Origin: JBAZDC01 sp041654595
GTDB lineage: Bacteria; Pseudomonadota; Gammaproteobacteria; Burkholderiales; Burkholderiaceae_B
Assembly: GCA_964551305.1 (NCBI GenBank)
Contig: CAZKBT010000001.1
Span: forward strand, 62,001-126,000
Direction: 5' to 3'
DNA: 64,000 nt
Shown: piece by piece, positions 1 through 9,800 of the stretch
Layout of the letters: each line of letters begins with the position of its first letter
Numbering within the stretch: position 1 is the stretch's first letter
The notes under the pieces: model-generated
Told to the model about the DNA's origin: nothing
Database searches by the model: none
The model's input: only the letters and a program-made list of their open reading frames with translations
Position numbers and translations under genes: made by a program

Positions 1-281
1 ACGCAGCTGCGCACGTGCCGGCGAATCGCCGACGGCGCGCCGTTGGCCGCGTTGATCGCCAGGGATAGAATGCTGCGCATGCGCATATCCAGGGTGTTGC
101 GGCCCCAAAGCTTGGCAAAGCAGATTTCATGCGTGAAATCGAAGTACTGCATCAAGAAGGGATCGTCCGCCACCCTTTCGTGCCACGCATTCACGTTATC
201 CGCGCCGAAGATTTTCTGGCGGATCTCGTAGCCCTCTTTGGCCAGCGGCGTCATGCCGTCGACGGATGGTTTCTTGCTCAT
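1..281 (-). CDS. carboxymuconolactone decarboxylase family protein (partial, C-terminus outside window)
   Basis: The reading frame starts at an ATG at 281 preceded by AAGGA about eight bases upstream and runs off the left edge, so only about 93 residues are visible. The segment with LWGRNTLDMRMRSILSLAI followed by NAANGAP and a basic helix matches the AhpD/CMD fold, where this helix carries the 'W-R-L-R-LLtLa' pattern of PcaC-like 4-carboxymuconolactone decarboxylases. The family covers decarboxylases and peroxidase-like CxxC enzymes; the active-site part is not visible. It is the last visible gene of a minus-strand run that includes a Bug receptor and an amidohydrolase, so a role in the same catabolic route is likely. 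The substrate is unknown. Confidence 0.8.
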   Translation of the reverse strand, partial: MSKKPSVDGMTPLAKEGYEIRQKIFGADNVNAWHERVADDPFLMQYFDFTHEICFAKLWGRNTLDMRMRSILSLAINAANGAPSAIRRHVRSC

Positions 282-336
282 GATGATATTCCTTATAAGT
301 AGACTGGAGGAGTGGATTCGCGGGAATGCGCCTTGC

Positions 337-1320
337 TTACTGAGGCGTGATACCCGCCTTATCGGCCACGACGGTGAATCGGTCGACTTCCGACTTGATG
401 TAGTCGTCCATTTCCTTGGCGGTCGTGATCATCAGCTCGGCGCCGATGTCCTGTATCTTTTTGGCGGTGTCAGGATCGCGCAGCGCAACCGTGATGGCTT
501 GCGACATGCGGTCGATGATCTTATCCGGCGTGCCCTTCGGCGCGAAAACGCCTTGCCAGGAGAGGAACTCGAAATCGGGATAGCCGCTTTGCGCGATGGC
601 GGGAATGTTCGGTGCGCGCGACACGGGCTCCTTCGTGCTGATGCCCAGTGCGCGCAATTGCCCGGCCTCGACGGCGGTCAGGGTCGAAGACGCCAAGTCC
701 ATGGTCGAGGACACCTCGCCGCTGATCAGGTCGATCAGAGCCGGCGCGCTGCCCTTGTAGGGCACCATGCGCAGCTTGATGTCGGCCTGCTGCATGAACA
801 GTTCCATGGCCATGCGCGAGCCGCTGCCCGTTGCCGCATACGTCATTTCGTCCGGATTGGCTCGCGCATGCGACACGAACTCGGCCACGTCGTTGGCCGG
901 GACTTTGGGATTCAAGACGAGCAGGTTCGGAATACCCGCGATCATGCCCACGCCGCGCAGATCGCGCTGCGTGTCGTAGGTGGCGCTTTTCATGAAGAAA
1001 GGCGACAGGATGTTGGTGCCGGTCGTGCCCATCAGGAATACGGTGCCGTCCGCCGGCGCCCCGATCACGTGGTTGACGCCGATGCCGCCGGCGGCGCCGC
1101 CCCTGTTTTCAACGATGACCGATTGACCAAGTTCTTTGGATACGCGTTCGGCCACGATGCGCGTAATGACGTCGGTGGCGCCGCCGGCGTTGAACGGCAC
1201 GATGACGCGCACTGGTCGTTCAGGCCAATTGTCTTGCGCGTGCGCAACCGACAACCCCGACAAGCCCAGCGCAATGACGCCCATGCGACATGAATTGATT
1301 AACCATTTCCATGCTTTCAT
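337..1320 (-). CDS. Bug/TctC family periplasmic solute-binding protein
   Basis: A 327-residue Bug-type receptor. A longer frame upstream exists, but the ATG at 1320 is preceded by AAGGAG at good spacing and begins a typical signal peptide (MKAWKWLINS then a hydrophobic core ending AHAQ). The mature protein starts WPERPVRVIVPF-AGGATDVITR, the Bug signature loop that holds the ligand carboxylate, and later shows the family motifs VPYKGSAPA and GVFAPKGTP. Members bind carboxylates or amides in the periplasm. No TctA/TctB membrane partner is nearby, as is usual for the expanded Bug set in Bordetella-like bacteria. It lies between an amidohydrolase and a CMD protein, so its ligand may be the substrate of that cluster. 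Confidence 0.93.
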   Translation of the reverse strand: MKAWKWLINSCRMGVIALGLSGLSVAHAQDNWPERPVRVIVPFNAGGATDVITRIVAERVSKELGQSVIVENRGGAAGGIGVNHVIGAPADGTVFLMGTTGTNILSPFFMKSATYDTQRDLRGVGMIAGIPNLLVLNPKVPANDVAEFVSHARANPDEMTYAATGSGSRMAMELFMQQADIKLRMVPYKGSAPALIDLISGEVSSTMDLASSTLTAVEAGQLRALGISTKEPVSRAPNIPAIAQSGYPDFEFLSWQGVFAPKGTPDKIIDRMSQAITVALRDPDTAKKIQDIGAELMITTAKEMDDYIKSEVDRFTVVADKAGITPQ

Positions 1321-1383
1321 ATTCGTACTCCTTGGTGTTTGATGTCCGGCCGCGGCCCACGCCACGGCCGGTTGGTGGGTGGA

Positions 1384-2991
1384 TTACACATCGCCGAACA
1401 AGCGTTTTTTGGTTGACCTCGATGCATCATGCATATCGTCGGCACAGGGACACATGCCGATGAAACGATTGATCGTATGCGCGCGCGAGCCCAGGCCCGA
1501 GCAAATATCGCCAAAATAGGACTCGAGCTCTTTCGCCCGCTCCACCCGAGGCGCGTTGGCGCTTCGCAGACGCTCGTGCGCCGCCTGGATTTCCTGGTTG
1601 ATCGCGGCAACATCCAGGCCGGGAAACCCTCGATCCACGTAGACCATGCGGCCATCGACCATGACGTGGCGCACCGCCGTGGCGTCTTCGGCATTGACGA
1701 TCTGATTGACGAGATCGACCAGCGGCACGTAGTTGCTATTGGCCGCGTCCAGGAAGACGATGTCGGCCCGATAGCCCGGCGCCAAGCGGCCCAGCCGTCC
1801 CTCATAGCCCAGCAAGCGGGCGCTGCCCTCGGTGGCCAGCTCGAACGCTTCTCGGCTGTTCAGCCAGGAATGCTGGTCGTAGCCGTGTATGCGCGAGCAA
1901 TAGGACGCCAATCTGAGCGCCTCGAACATATTCAGGTTGTCAGAGCAGACGCGCGAATCCGTCCCTATCCCGACGTGCAGCCCGGCATCCAGCATCTCGC
2001 GCGCCGCCGCGACGCCTACGCCCAAGCGCATATTGGCGCCCGGATTGTGCGCCACGCCCGCGCCGTGATCGGCCAGGATGGCCATGTCCTCTTTATCTAT
2101 CCACACGCCATGGGCGCCGACGAAGCGCTCGTCCAGGATGCCCAGGCGCAGCAGGTGCCGTGTAATGGAGCAGCCATACCGCTCGATGCCGGATACGGCC
2201 TGCACCTTGGACTCGGCCAGATGCGTATGGAATCCCAGGCCGTTCGCGCGGGCGAACTGCGCCGCGGCCTTCAGAAAGTCGTCGCTGCAATGCGCCGGTA
2301 TCGTGGGCGCGATGGCAAGCTTGACCTGATCGTCGAACGGCAGCCGCAGCAGCGACTCCATGGCGGCCATGATGCTTTGCCAGCCGGAGGCCGGCCGGGA
2401 CGTCAATTGCGCTTGCACCGCTTTCGGCAAGGCGTCGAATATGCCCGGCACGGCACGATAGAAAGAGACGTCCGACAGCATGGGAGCGATGACCGAGCGC
2501 ATGCCGACGTCCCGGTAGGCCTGCATGACCTGGCCGATGCCTTGCCCGGACGGCAAGGGAAACTCATAGAAGACGTCATAGCATGCCGTGCCGCCTCGGC
2601 TCACGCTTTCCATCGCGCCGATCAGGGCGGTCAGGTACTGCTCCCTGGGGGTCTGCTCGCCTCGGAACGCGGGGCCCGCATTCAACTGCTGCTCCAGATT
2701 CCATGCATCCGAGAAACTGCGCATCAGGTTGCCGGAGCTGTGCGTATGGGCATTGAGCATCCCCGGCATCAGGATGAGCCCCGAGGCGTCGACGCAAACC
2801 GACGACGCGGTATCGGCCGCGCCCGCCGGCACGATGTCGATGATCTCTCCGTCCTGGATCACGACGTCGCTTTTGCGCGGCTGGGTGCGCGCATCCGCCA
2901 GCACCAGGCCCGCGCTGAACACGTAGCGCCGCGCCTGCGCATCCAGCGAAGGAAGGTCGGAAATCGGGTGCATTCTTGAGTTCATGAGCAT
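1384..2991 (-). CDS. amidohydrolase of the ATZ/TRZ (chlorohydrolase / cytosine-guanine deaminase) family
   Basis: Metal-dependent hydrolase of the amidohydrolase superfamily. Visible metal and active-site motifs in order are NAHTHSSGN (HxH), FHTHLAESK, GAHGVWID, VAHNPGANMRLG and GIGTDS, all at the positions expected for TrzN/AtzA/SsnA-type deaminases and chlorohydrolases. These enzymes remove amino or halide groups from N-heterocyclic rings in the cytoplasm. The start is uncertain: ATGs at 2991, 2985 and 2973 are all possible, none has a strong ribosome binding site, and the frame stays open to 3072. It is followed 63 bases later by the Bug gene and preceded by a LysR regulator. The exact substrate cannot be read from sequence. 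Confidence 0.88.
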   Translation of the reverse strand: MLMNSRMHPISDLPSLDAQARRYVFSAGLVLADARTQPRKSDVVIQDGEIIDIVPAGAADTASSVCVDASGLILMPGMLNAHTHSSGNLMRSFSDAWNLEQQLNAGPAFRGEQTPREQYLTALIGAMESVSRGGTACYDVFYEFPLPSGQGIGQVMQAYRDVGMRSVIAPMLSDVSFYRAVPGIFDALPKAVQAQLTSRPASGWQSIMAAMESLLRLPFDDQVKLAIAPTIPAHCSDDFLKAAAQFARANGLGFHTHLAESKVQAVSGIERYGCSITRHLLRLGILDERFVGAHGVWIDKEDMAILADHGAGVAHNPGANMRLGVGVAAAREMLDAGLHVGIGTDSRVCSDNLNMFEALRLASYCSRIHGYDQHSWLNSREAFELATEGSARLLGYEGRLGRLAPGYRADIVFLDAANSNYVPLVDLVNQIVNAEDATAVRHVMVDGRMVYVDRGFPGLDVAAINQEIQAAHERLRSANAPRVERAKELESYFGDICSGLGSRAHTINRFIGMCPCADDMHDASRSTKKRLFGDV

Positions 2992-3149
2992 CGGACTCGC
3001 ACGTGATCGTTGGACGAAGCACGAAACGTCGTGCCTGGCGCCCATCTTGGGCAGGGACGTCCGATGTGTCAAGAATGTACGGAAAAGCGCCCATAGTGGA
3101 ATCTTTTATGCACCACTAGGGATTACGTGAATATTTGACATTATTAGGT

Positions 3150-4028
3150 TTAATGCCTCATTTCGGTGCGAAGCCAGTCCGCCAAACGCACCACCAAGGG
3201 GTCATCGGCTATCGCCGCCGGCGCGGCAAAAAAATAGGCGTCCAGGCTGATGTCCGAAGCAATGATTTCGGCCAGGCGACCGCCTTCGACATGCGGCCGC
3301 ACCAGCATCCAGTTGACCAGCGCCACCCCTTGCCCCTGCAGGGCCGCCTCCATCGCGATATGCGCATGATGCAGGCGTTGTCCCGGCAAATCGGCGATCG
3401 GCTCCACTCCCGTCGCCTGGAACCAGCGCTGCCACGGCAGCGTGGAACGCTCATGCAGCAGCGGCGCACTCAAGAGATCGGCGGGCGTTTTAATGTGGGG
3501 GTGATCCCGGATGAATGCGTGGCTGGCGACGGGCAGCATGCGCGGCCGCACCAGCTCTTCCTGGACGATGCCGGGCAGCGGGACCGATCCATAATGGATC
3601 GCCACGTCGATTTGCGCCTCGCCGAAATCGATCAGGTCGTCGCGCACGCTCAGCACGATATCGGACTGCCCCAGCGCGGCGCGCAAATCGGCAAGCCGCG
3701 GCATCAGCCACAGCATGGCAAGGCCGGGCGCGCACCAGACCCTGAGTTCGGAATGCCGGGACGCCTTGAGAGATTCGGCGCTCTGGCCGATCATCGTAAA
3801 GGCATTCGATACGATACGGTGAAACTCCAGGCCCTTGGGCGTGAGCGTCGCGCCGTTGAAATCGGACACCAGCAGCTTGCATCCGAACCAGGCTTCGAGA
3901 TTGCTCATGTGGCGGCTGACCACCGTGTGGCTGACGCCCAGCTCTTTCGCCGCCTTGCGCAGGCTGCCGCTGCGGCCCACGACTTCGAATGCGCGCAGCG
4001 CCACCAAAGGCGGAAGTCGTAGCGGCAT
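3150..4028 (-). CDS. LysR family transcriptional regulator
   Basis: A 292-residue LysR regulator. The ATG at 4028 has AAGGAG six bases upstream and opens with MPLRLPPLVALRAFEVVGR, the usual first helix. The helix-turn-helix is at residues 18-55 (GSLRKAAKELGVSHTVVSRH, then NLEAWFGCKLL), followed by a periplasmic-binding-protein-like effector domain. The PPL-ALRAFE start resembles the GcvA/AmpR subgroup. It lies 25 bases downstream of the tartrate-type dehydrogenase and 160 bases upstream of the amidohydrolase, all on the minus strand. It is therefore probably co-transcribed with the genes it controls rather than divergent, which is less common for LysR proteins. The inducer is unknown. Confidence 0.92.
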   Translation of the reverse strand: MPLRLPPLVALRAFEVVGRSGSLRKAAKELGVSHTVVSRHMSNLEAWFGCKLLVSDFNGATLTPKGLEFHRIVSNAFTMIGQSAESLKASRHSELRVWCAPGLAMLWLMPRLADLRAALGQSDIVLSVRDDLIDFGEAQIDVAIHYGSVPLPGIVQEELVRPRMLPVASHAFIRDHPHIKTPADLLSAPLLHERSTLPWQRWFQATGVEPIADLPGQRLHHAHIAMEAALQGQGVALVNWMLVRPHVEGGRLAEIIASDISLDAYFFAAPAAIADDPLVVRLADWLRTEMRH

Positions 4029-4053
4029 GGACGCGCTCCTTATGCCCGATTCC

Positions 4054-5127
4054 TCAGGCGCGCGCGATGACGTCCGCGATCGCCTTGCCGACCTCTTCGG
4101 TCGATGCGGTGCCGCCCAGATCACGCGTGCGCGGCCCGTGCTTCAGGGTATGCTGGATGCCGTTCAGGATGTCGTCGTGGGCCTGCCCATGCCCCAGGAA
4201 CTGCAGCATCAGCGCCCCCGACCAGATCATGGCGATCGGGTTGGCGATGCCCTGTCCGTAGATATTGGGCGCCGAGCCGTGCACGGGCTCGAACAACGAA
4301 GGAAAGCGACGGTCCGGATTCAGGTTGGCCGAAGGCGCGATACCTATGGTTCCGGTGCAGGCCGGCCCCAGGTCGGACAGGATATCGCCGAACAGATTGG
4401 ACGCGACGACGACGTCGAAGGCTTCCGGCCGCAGCACGAAGCGCGCCGCCAGGATGTCGATATGCTGCTTGTCCACGCCGATGTCCGGATACTGGGCGGC
4501 CATCGCATCTGCCCGCTCGTCCCACCATGGCATGCTGATGGCGATGCCGTTGCTTTTGGTGGCCACGGTCAGCTTCTTGCGGTCCCGGGACCGGGCCAGC
4601 TCGAAGGCATAGCGCAGGACGCGGTCGGCCCCGATTCGCGTAAAGACCGACTCCTGGATGACGATTTCGCGTTCCGTGCCTTCGAACAGCTTGCCGCCCA
4701 GGTTGGTGTATTCGCCTTCGGTGTTTTCGCGCACGATGAAAAAATCGATGTCCCCGGCTTTCTTTCCCGCCAGCGGGCATGGCACGCCGTCGAACAGGCG
4801 CACGTGGCGCAGGTTCACGTACTGGTCGAATTCCCGACGGAACTTCAGCAATGAGCCCCATAGGGAAATATGGTCGGGCACCGTTTGCGGCCAACCGACG
4901 GCGCCGAAGTAAATGGCGTCGTAGGACGACAGCTGCGCTTTCCAGTCATCGGGCATCATGGCGCCCGTACGCGCGTAATAGTCGCAATTGGCCCAATCGA
5001 TATGATCCACCGCGATATCGATGCGATGCCGGTCCGCAGCGGCGCGCAGACAGCGCAGCCCTTCGGGCATGACCTCGTTGCCGATACCGTCTCCCGCGAC
5101 CGCCGCAATTCGTAAGACTTGGTTCAT
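4054..5127 (-). CDS. ttuC: tartrate dehydrogenase / D-malate-type decarboxylating dehydrogenase
   Basis: A 357-residue NAD-dependent beta-decarboxylating dehydrogenase of the isocitrate/isopropylmalate family. It starts MNQVLRIAAVAGDGIGNEV, with the nucleotide-binding GDGIG loop. Other conserved pieces are FIVRENTEGEYTNLGG, the K-N pair in VATKSNGI, the metal aspartates in ASNLFGDILSDLGP, and EPVHGSAPNIYGQGIANP. The W-P pair in AVGWPQTVPDHISLWG marks the TtuC/YeaU tartrate and D-malate subgroup rather than LeuB. The alternative start about 95 codons upstream lacks homology-like sequence. It is the first gene of the leftward run and is divergent from rmlD. It oxidises tartrate, D-malate or a related 3-substituted malate; the real substrate here may be a degradation intermediate. 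Confidence 0.9.
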   Translation of the reverse strand: MNQVLRIAAVAGDGIGNEVMPEGLRCLRAAADRHRIDIAVDHIDWANCDYYARTGAMMPDDWKAQLSSYDAIYFGAVGWPQTVPDHISLWGSLLKFRREFDQYVNLRHVRLFDGVPCPLAGKKAGDIDFFIVRENTEGEYTNLGGKLFEGTEREIVIQESVFTRIGADRVLRYAFELARSRDRKKLTVATKSNGIAISMPWWDERADAMAAQYPDIGVDKQHIDILAARFVLRPEAFDVVVASNLFGDILSDLGPACTGTIGIAPSANLNPDRRFPSLFEPVHGSAPNIYGQGIANPIAMIWSGALMLQFLGHGQAHDDILNGIQHTLKHGPRTRDLGGTASTEEVGKAIADVIARA

Positions 5128-5291
5128 GTTCGTCGTCCAGATAAAAGGGAAGCTCCGATTTTTTGGAAAAAAACAGGCAGACACAATGGTAGGCTCAAAC
5201 GAGCGCCGCCACAATCGGTAATCCGCCCCGCGGCGGCCCTTTACAATGACGGCATTGCGTTTCGAGCACCCTATCCGCAACCTTGTCAGAC

Positions 5292-6176
5292 ATGCACATC
5301 CTTCTCTTTGGCGGCAGCGGCCAGATCGGCGCCGCGTTGCGGCATAGCCTGGCTCACGCCGCCACGGTATCCCATCCCGACAGCGCCGCGGCCGACCTGG
5401 AGCAGCCGGCAAGCCTGGAGCGCGCGCTGGCCGGCCATCGGCCCGACATCATCGTCAACGCCGCGGCCTACACCGCCGTGGATCAGGCGGAACGGGACGC
5501 CGAGCGCGCAAGGCGCATCAACGGCGACGCCGTGCGCATCATGGCGGAATATGCGTCGACAAACGGCGCGCTGCTGGTCCACTATTCCAGCGACTACGTC
5601 TTTGACGGACGCAAGCAGACGGCTTATACGGAAGACGATACTCCCAACCCCCTCAACGCCTACGGACGAAGCAAGCTGCTTGCCGAACAGGCCATTGCGG
5701 CAAGCGGCTGCCAGGCCCTGGTCCTGCGCACAAGCTGGGTGTATTCGGCGTCGGGCACCAACTTCCTGCGCACGATCCTCAGGCTGGCCCGGGAACGAGA
5801 CGCCCTGGACGTGGTAAATGATCAGATCGGTGCGCCCACGTCGGCGGCGCGCATCGCCGACGTCACCGCGCAGGCCGTCGCTGCGCACCGGCAAGGCCGC
5901 CTGCCCGCGGGCGTCTACCATCTCAGCGCCGCCGGCCGGACCAGCTGGCACGGCCTGGCCCGCCACGCCGTCCAGGCCATGCGCGAGCTTGGCATCGACG
6001 CGACATTGCGCGCCGAGCGCATCCATCCGGTTTCCAGCGCAGACTATCCGCAAGCCGCCGAGCGCCCCTTGAACTCCTTGCTGGACAGCGGCAAGCTATG
6101 CCGTGCGCTGGGCGTGGCCATGCCGCACTGGCAGGCTGACGTCGATGCCACGCTGATGCGGCTGCTGACGACGTAG
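5292..6176 (+). CDS. rmlD: dTDP-4-dehydrorhamnose reductase
   Basis: The final NADPH-dependent step of dTDP-L-rhamnose synthesis, an extended short-chain dehydrogenase. The N-terminal Rossmann loop is GGSGQIG, followed by NAAAYTAVDQAE. The catalytic Tyr-Lys lies in NAYGRSKLLAEQ and the substrate loop in YSSDYVFDG. TSWVYSASGTNFLRT and NDQIGAPTSAARIAD are further family blocks. The ATG at 5292 was preferred; an in-frame TTG lies nine bases upstream at 5283, and neither has an obvious ribosome binding site. It is followed 65 bases later by rmlC. The two earlier enzymes, RmlA and RmlB, are not in the window, so the pathway must be completed elsewhere. Confidence 0.93.
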   Translation: MHILLFGGSGQIGAALRHSLAHAATVSHPDSAAADLEQPASLERALAGHRPDIIVNAAAYTAVDQAERDAERARRINGDAVRIMAEYASTNGALLVHYSSDYVFDGRKQTAYTEDDTPNPLNAYGRSKLLAEQAIAASGCQALVLRTSWVYSASGTNFLRTILRLARERDALDVVNDQIGAPTSAARIADVTAQAVAAHRQGRLPAGVYHLSAAGRTSWHGLARHAVQAMRELGIDATLRAERIHPVSSADYPQAAERPLNSLLDSGKLCRALGVAMPHWQADVDATLMRLLTT

Positions 6177-6241
6177 TCGCCTGTCCGGCCTCGACTCAGC
6201 GCGTACAATCCTTCGATCGTCATTGGCCAACGGCACACCAC

Positions 6242-6787
6242 ATGAAAGCGACACGACTCGCGATACCGGATGTCGTCCTGTTCGAACCCGAGGTGTTCGA
6301 GGATGCACGCGGGTTCTTTTTCGAAAGCTTCAATCAGCACGGGTTCGAACAGGCCGTAGGCCGGCCCGTGCGCTTCGTGCAGGACAATCATTCGCAGTCC
6401 GGCAGACACGTGCTGCGCGGCTTGCATTATCAGATCGAGCATGCCCAGGGGAAGCTGACGCGCGCCGTCGCCGGTGAAATATTCGACGTCGCCGTGGACA
6501 TGCGGCGCTGCTCGCCCACGTTCGGCCGTTGGGTGGGCGAAGTGCTGAGCGCGGACAACCGGCGCCAGCTCTGGATTCCCGAGGGTTTTGCGCATGGTTT
6601 CGTCGCCCTCGGAAACGGCGCCCAGGTGCTTTACAAAACGACCGATTTTTACGCGCCCCGATTCGAACGCAGCGTGCGCTGGAATGATCCCGACCTGGCG
6701 ATACGCTGGCCCGTTGATGCGCCGGTACTGTCGCCGCGCGATGCGCAGGCTCCGCCGTTCAGCCTGGCCGAGCCGTTTGCCTTCTGA
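6242..6787 (+). CDS. rmlC: dTDP-4-dehydrorhamnose 3,5-epimerase
   Basis: A 181-residue cupin epimerase, the normal family length. It converts dTDP-4-dehydro-6-deoxyglucose to the L-lyxo form before reduction by RmlD. Conserved segments are DARGFFFESFN near residue 20, FVQDNHSQSGRHVLRGLHYQ with the catalytic His in RGLHYQ, AGEIFDVAVDMRRCSPTFGRWVG, and WIPEGFAHGFVAL with the second His. The protein continues to YKTTDFYAPRFERSVRWNDP. It is immediately downstream of rmlD and probably co-transcribed. The gene pair supplies rhamnose for lipopolysaccharide or glycan. It converges with the autotransporter gene 70 bases further on. Confidence 0.95.
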   Translation: MKATRLAIPDVVLFEPEVFEDARGFFFESFNQHGFEQAVGRPVRFVQDNHSQSGRHVLRGLHYQIEHAQGKLTRAVAGEIFDVAVDMRRCSPTFGRWVGEVLSADNRRQLWIPEGFAHGFVALGNGAQVLYKTTDFYAPRFERSVRWNDPDLAIRWPVDAPVLSPRDAQAPPFSLAEPFAF

Positions 6788-6856
6788 ACATCGGGCCATG
6801 AACGCCCCGATACGCCCGATTCGCACCGGGCGCCGGGACGTCCGGCCTGTCTTCCC

Positions 6857-9800
6857 TTAATCGAACCGCACGCGCAAATACAGCGAGCCCGCATTGTCCG
6901 ACACGCCGTTGCCGAACTGACCCGTGTAGTTCAGCCCCAGCGCGGCGTTCTTGCCAACGCCAACCTCCGCGCCCAGATCCAGCACACCCGCATTCTTGGC
7001 GATCGGCGCGCCGCTGACGGAGAATGCGGCGCCATTGCCCTGGATCAAGGCCATGCGGCGCGACGGCTCGACGTCGCCGCTGGCATGACGCCACCCGGCG
7101 CCCGCCGACAAGGTCGCCGACGTTGCGCCGACATCTATGCTGGTCTTGCCGCGCAAGCCCAAGGTGAAGGTGGTGACGTCATCCGTCCTGCTATCGCCCG
7201 ACAGCGCGGCCGCCCCGCCCGACTCGGTAAAGCTCTTGGCGCGCTGATTGACCCATGCCACGCCCAGATACGGCTCCACCACACTGGCTAGGCCAACCGG
7301 CAAGGCATAGCCCAGCTCGGTAAACAACTGCGTCGAATTCGCCTTGTAATCCGCCTTCAAGGTTTGCGCGCCGCCGAGGGTGACATGACGCCGAGTGTCG
7401 ATGTCATGACGCGTATACGCCGCGCCTAGCAGAAAGTTCACATGGCCGCTCTTTACCTCCCAGCTATTGGCGCCATACAAAGCCGCCGTGTAGCTGCTGA
7501 CATCGGACTTCGAGTCGCGACCGTCGACCTTTATGCGGCCGTCGGTATAGCCCATCGCGCCGCCGACGCGCCAGCCACCGCCCACGCCCACGTCCCCGCC
7601 GATAAAGAGCCCCGCGGTGTTCTGCTTGACCTTGGCGGCGTTGCTATTGCCGTCGATACTATTCCAATTGCCGACCACCTGCGCCCATAAAGGATGCGCA
7701 TTGGATTTGACTGTCGATGCGTTGGCTGCGCTATTGGCGCGCAAGGTATTGGACAAGGTGCGCACGATCAATGCGCTTGAATTGAGCAGCGCCGATTGCG
7801 TGCCGGCGTGCGCTTCGCCCGACAATTGATCGAGCGCGCCGCCCAGATTCGGCGACATCACCGCCGCATCCGCCGCCGCATTTTTTCCAGCCACGGAAAC
7901 CACCCCGTCCAGGGTTGCATTCTGATTGGCCGACAAGGATGAGCGGCTTGCGGACAATTTATTGTCGTCGACGGACAGGCTGACCGTCACGTTGCTGCGG
8001 TCGCCGTAGTTGACCGGATCGAGCTTGACGATCGTCTTGGCCAGGCTGTCGTCCAGCGTAGCGGAGCTGAACTCGTTGAGAACCTTGCCGTTCTTCGTTT
8101 CCAGGATACTGTAGTCATGGGCCAGGCGATAGCCTTTGGTGCCGTCTTCCTGACCCACGGTCAGCGCAAGGCCGCTGACATCGATGTCGCCATTGTTCAC
8201 GATGATCTTGTCGGACTCGCCCGCCGCGTTGACTTCAACATGATAGGTCGAATTCGCGATCTCGCCGACCGAGCCGAAGGTTTGAAGCCCGATGGAATTG
8301 CCCGGGGACAACAGGCTGACGAAGACGTCCAGGCGGCTTCTGGCAAGCAAATTGCCGCGCAACGTGGAATTGTCCACGCGAACGTTGCCCTCCACTTCGA
8401 TCGGGACGCTGGTAGTACCGCCATGCAGCTCGGAACCGCCCGTCACGATCAGAGGACCCGCTATCTTTGTCTGGCCCTGGGCCCATACCGACGACCCGTT
8501 CAAAACCAGTTCTCCCGTGACGGCGCCGTAGCCTATCGTGGTCGGTCCACCCAAGGTCAGCTGCGTGCCGGTCAGCGACACCGAACCGCCGATGTCGGCG
8601 CCTTTGGTCAAAGTGATAGAGGGACTATTGATTGCAATGATGTCGCCGCCGATCACAATCGGGCCGTCACTGAGCAGCGTGGAACGGTCCAAGCTCACAT
8701 TGCCCGCAACGGCGGTATTGCCGACGAGCACCACCGACGAGTTAACCAGAACGTTCAATCCACCCGTGCCGGTACCGTAACCTATCGTGGTCGGCCCCGC
8801 GAAACTCAACTCCGTGCCGGATATCGACACGTCGCCGCCGATGTCGGCGCCTTTGAGAAAGCTGACTTTTGCGCCATTGGATGCGCTGAAGTTGCCCGTG
8901 ATCACGGAATCCTTATCCGCCGTGAACGTACCGCCTTCGTCGATCTTCACGTCGGAAATGCCGCGCACCTCGCCCGTCCAGATCGCGTTTTTATCCAGAT
9001 GGAGGTTCGTCGTGCCGCCCGCCGCCCGCTTGCCGTCCACCAAGCCGTCCACATCCACGATATCGCCGGCGGACTTCGAGCCTGCCGCCAAGGCCAGATC
9101 GATCATGCCGTCCATGGCCCGTTCGGTACGGCTGACTTTCAGCAGCACACCATTGTTGCCGGTCGCATCGACGCCGTCGCCCAATGTAATGGATTGAGCC
9201 TGGCCCGCATCGTCCAGAACCGAGGTGATCGTCGCGCCCGCCGATCGGAGCGTCGCACCGGTCACGTCCACGTCCGTGTTGCCGCGCATGTAGATAGCGG
9301 AAGATTCTTCGCCCCGCGCCTCGATCGTGCCCCCGGCAATTTCGGCGTGGCTGTCCTCGCCCTCGATGCTCGCGCCGTGCCCATGTTCGGCCAATACGTT
9401 CACATTCTTGAGAACCACTTCGCCACCGTCCTGCGCACGGACGCCCGCCGCGCCGCTGCCCCGGGTCGTGATACTGCCTCCGGAAAGATGCACGAGGCTG
9501 TCGGGTCCGACCGCCGACGCGCCATGCGCCTGGCTGCCGAGCGTGAGGACATCCACGTCCGTCCCCGCAATCAAAGTCTGCGATGCGGATACGCCTTCGC
9601 TTTCCGCGAGCAAACCCTGGGCGGAATCGCCGTCGGTGGCGATCGCCATGGCATTCAACAGCACCGTGCTGTCTTTTTTGGACAGCACGCCGTGACTGCC
9701 TACGTTGCGCCCATCCGGATCCAGGGGGCCGCCTGCCGTATGGATGCTGCCGTTCTGCAAGCTGAGCCCGCCGCCGTTATAGGCGAACGCGCCGAAGCCG

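Noticed and set aside
1429..2979. Long + strand frame opposite the amidohydrolase
   Set aside because: Antisense shadow; the minus strand carries all amidohydrolase metal motifs.
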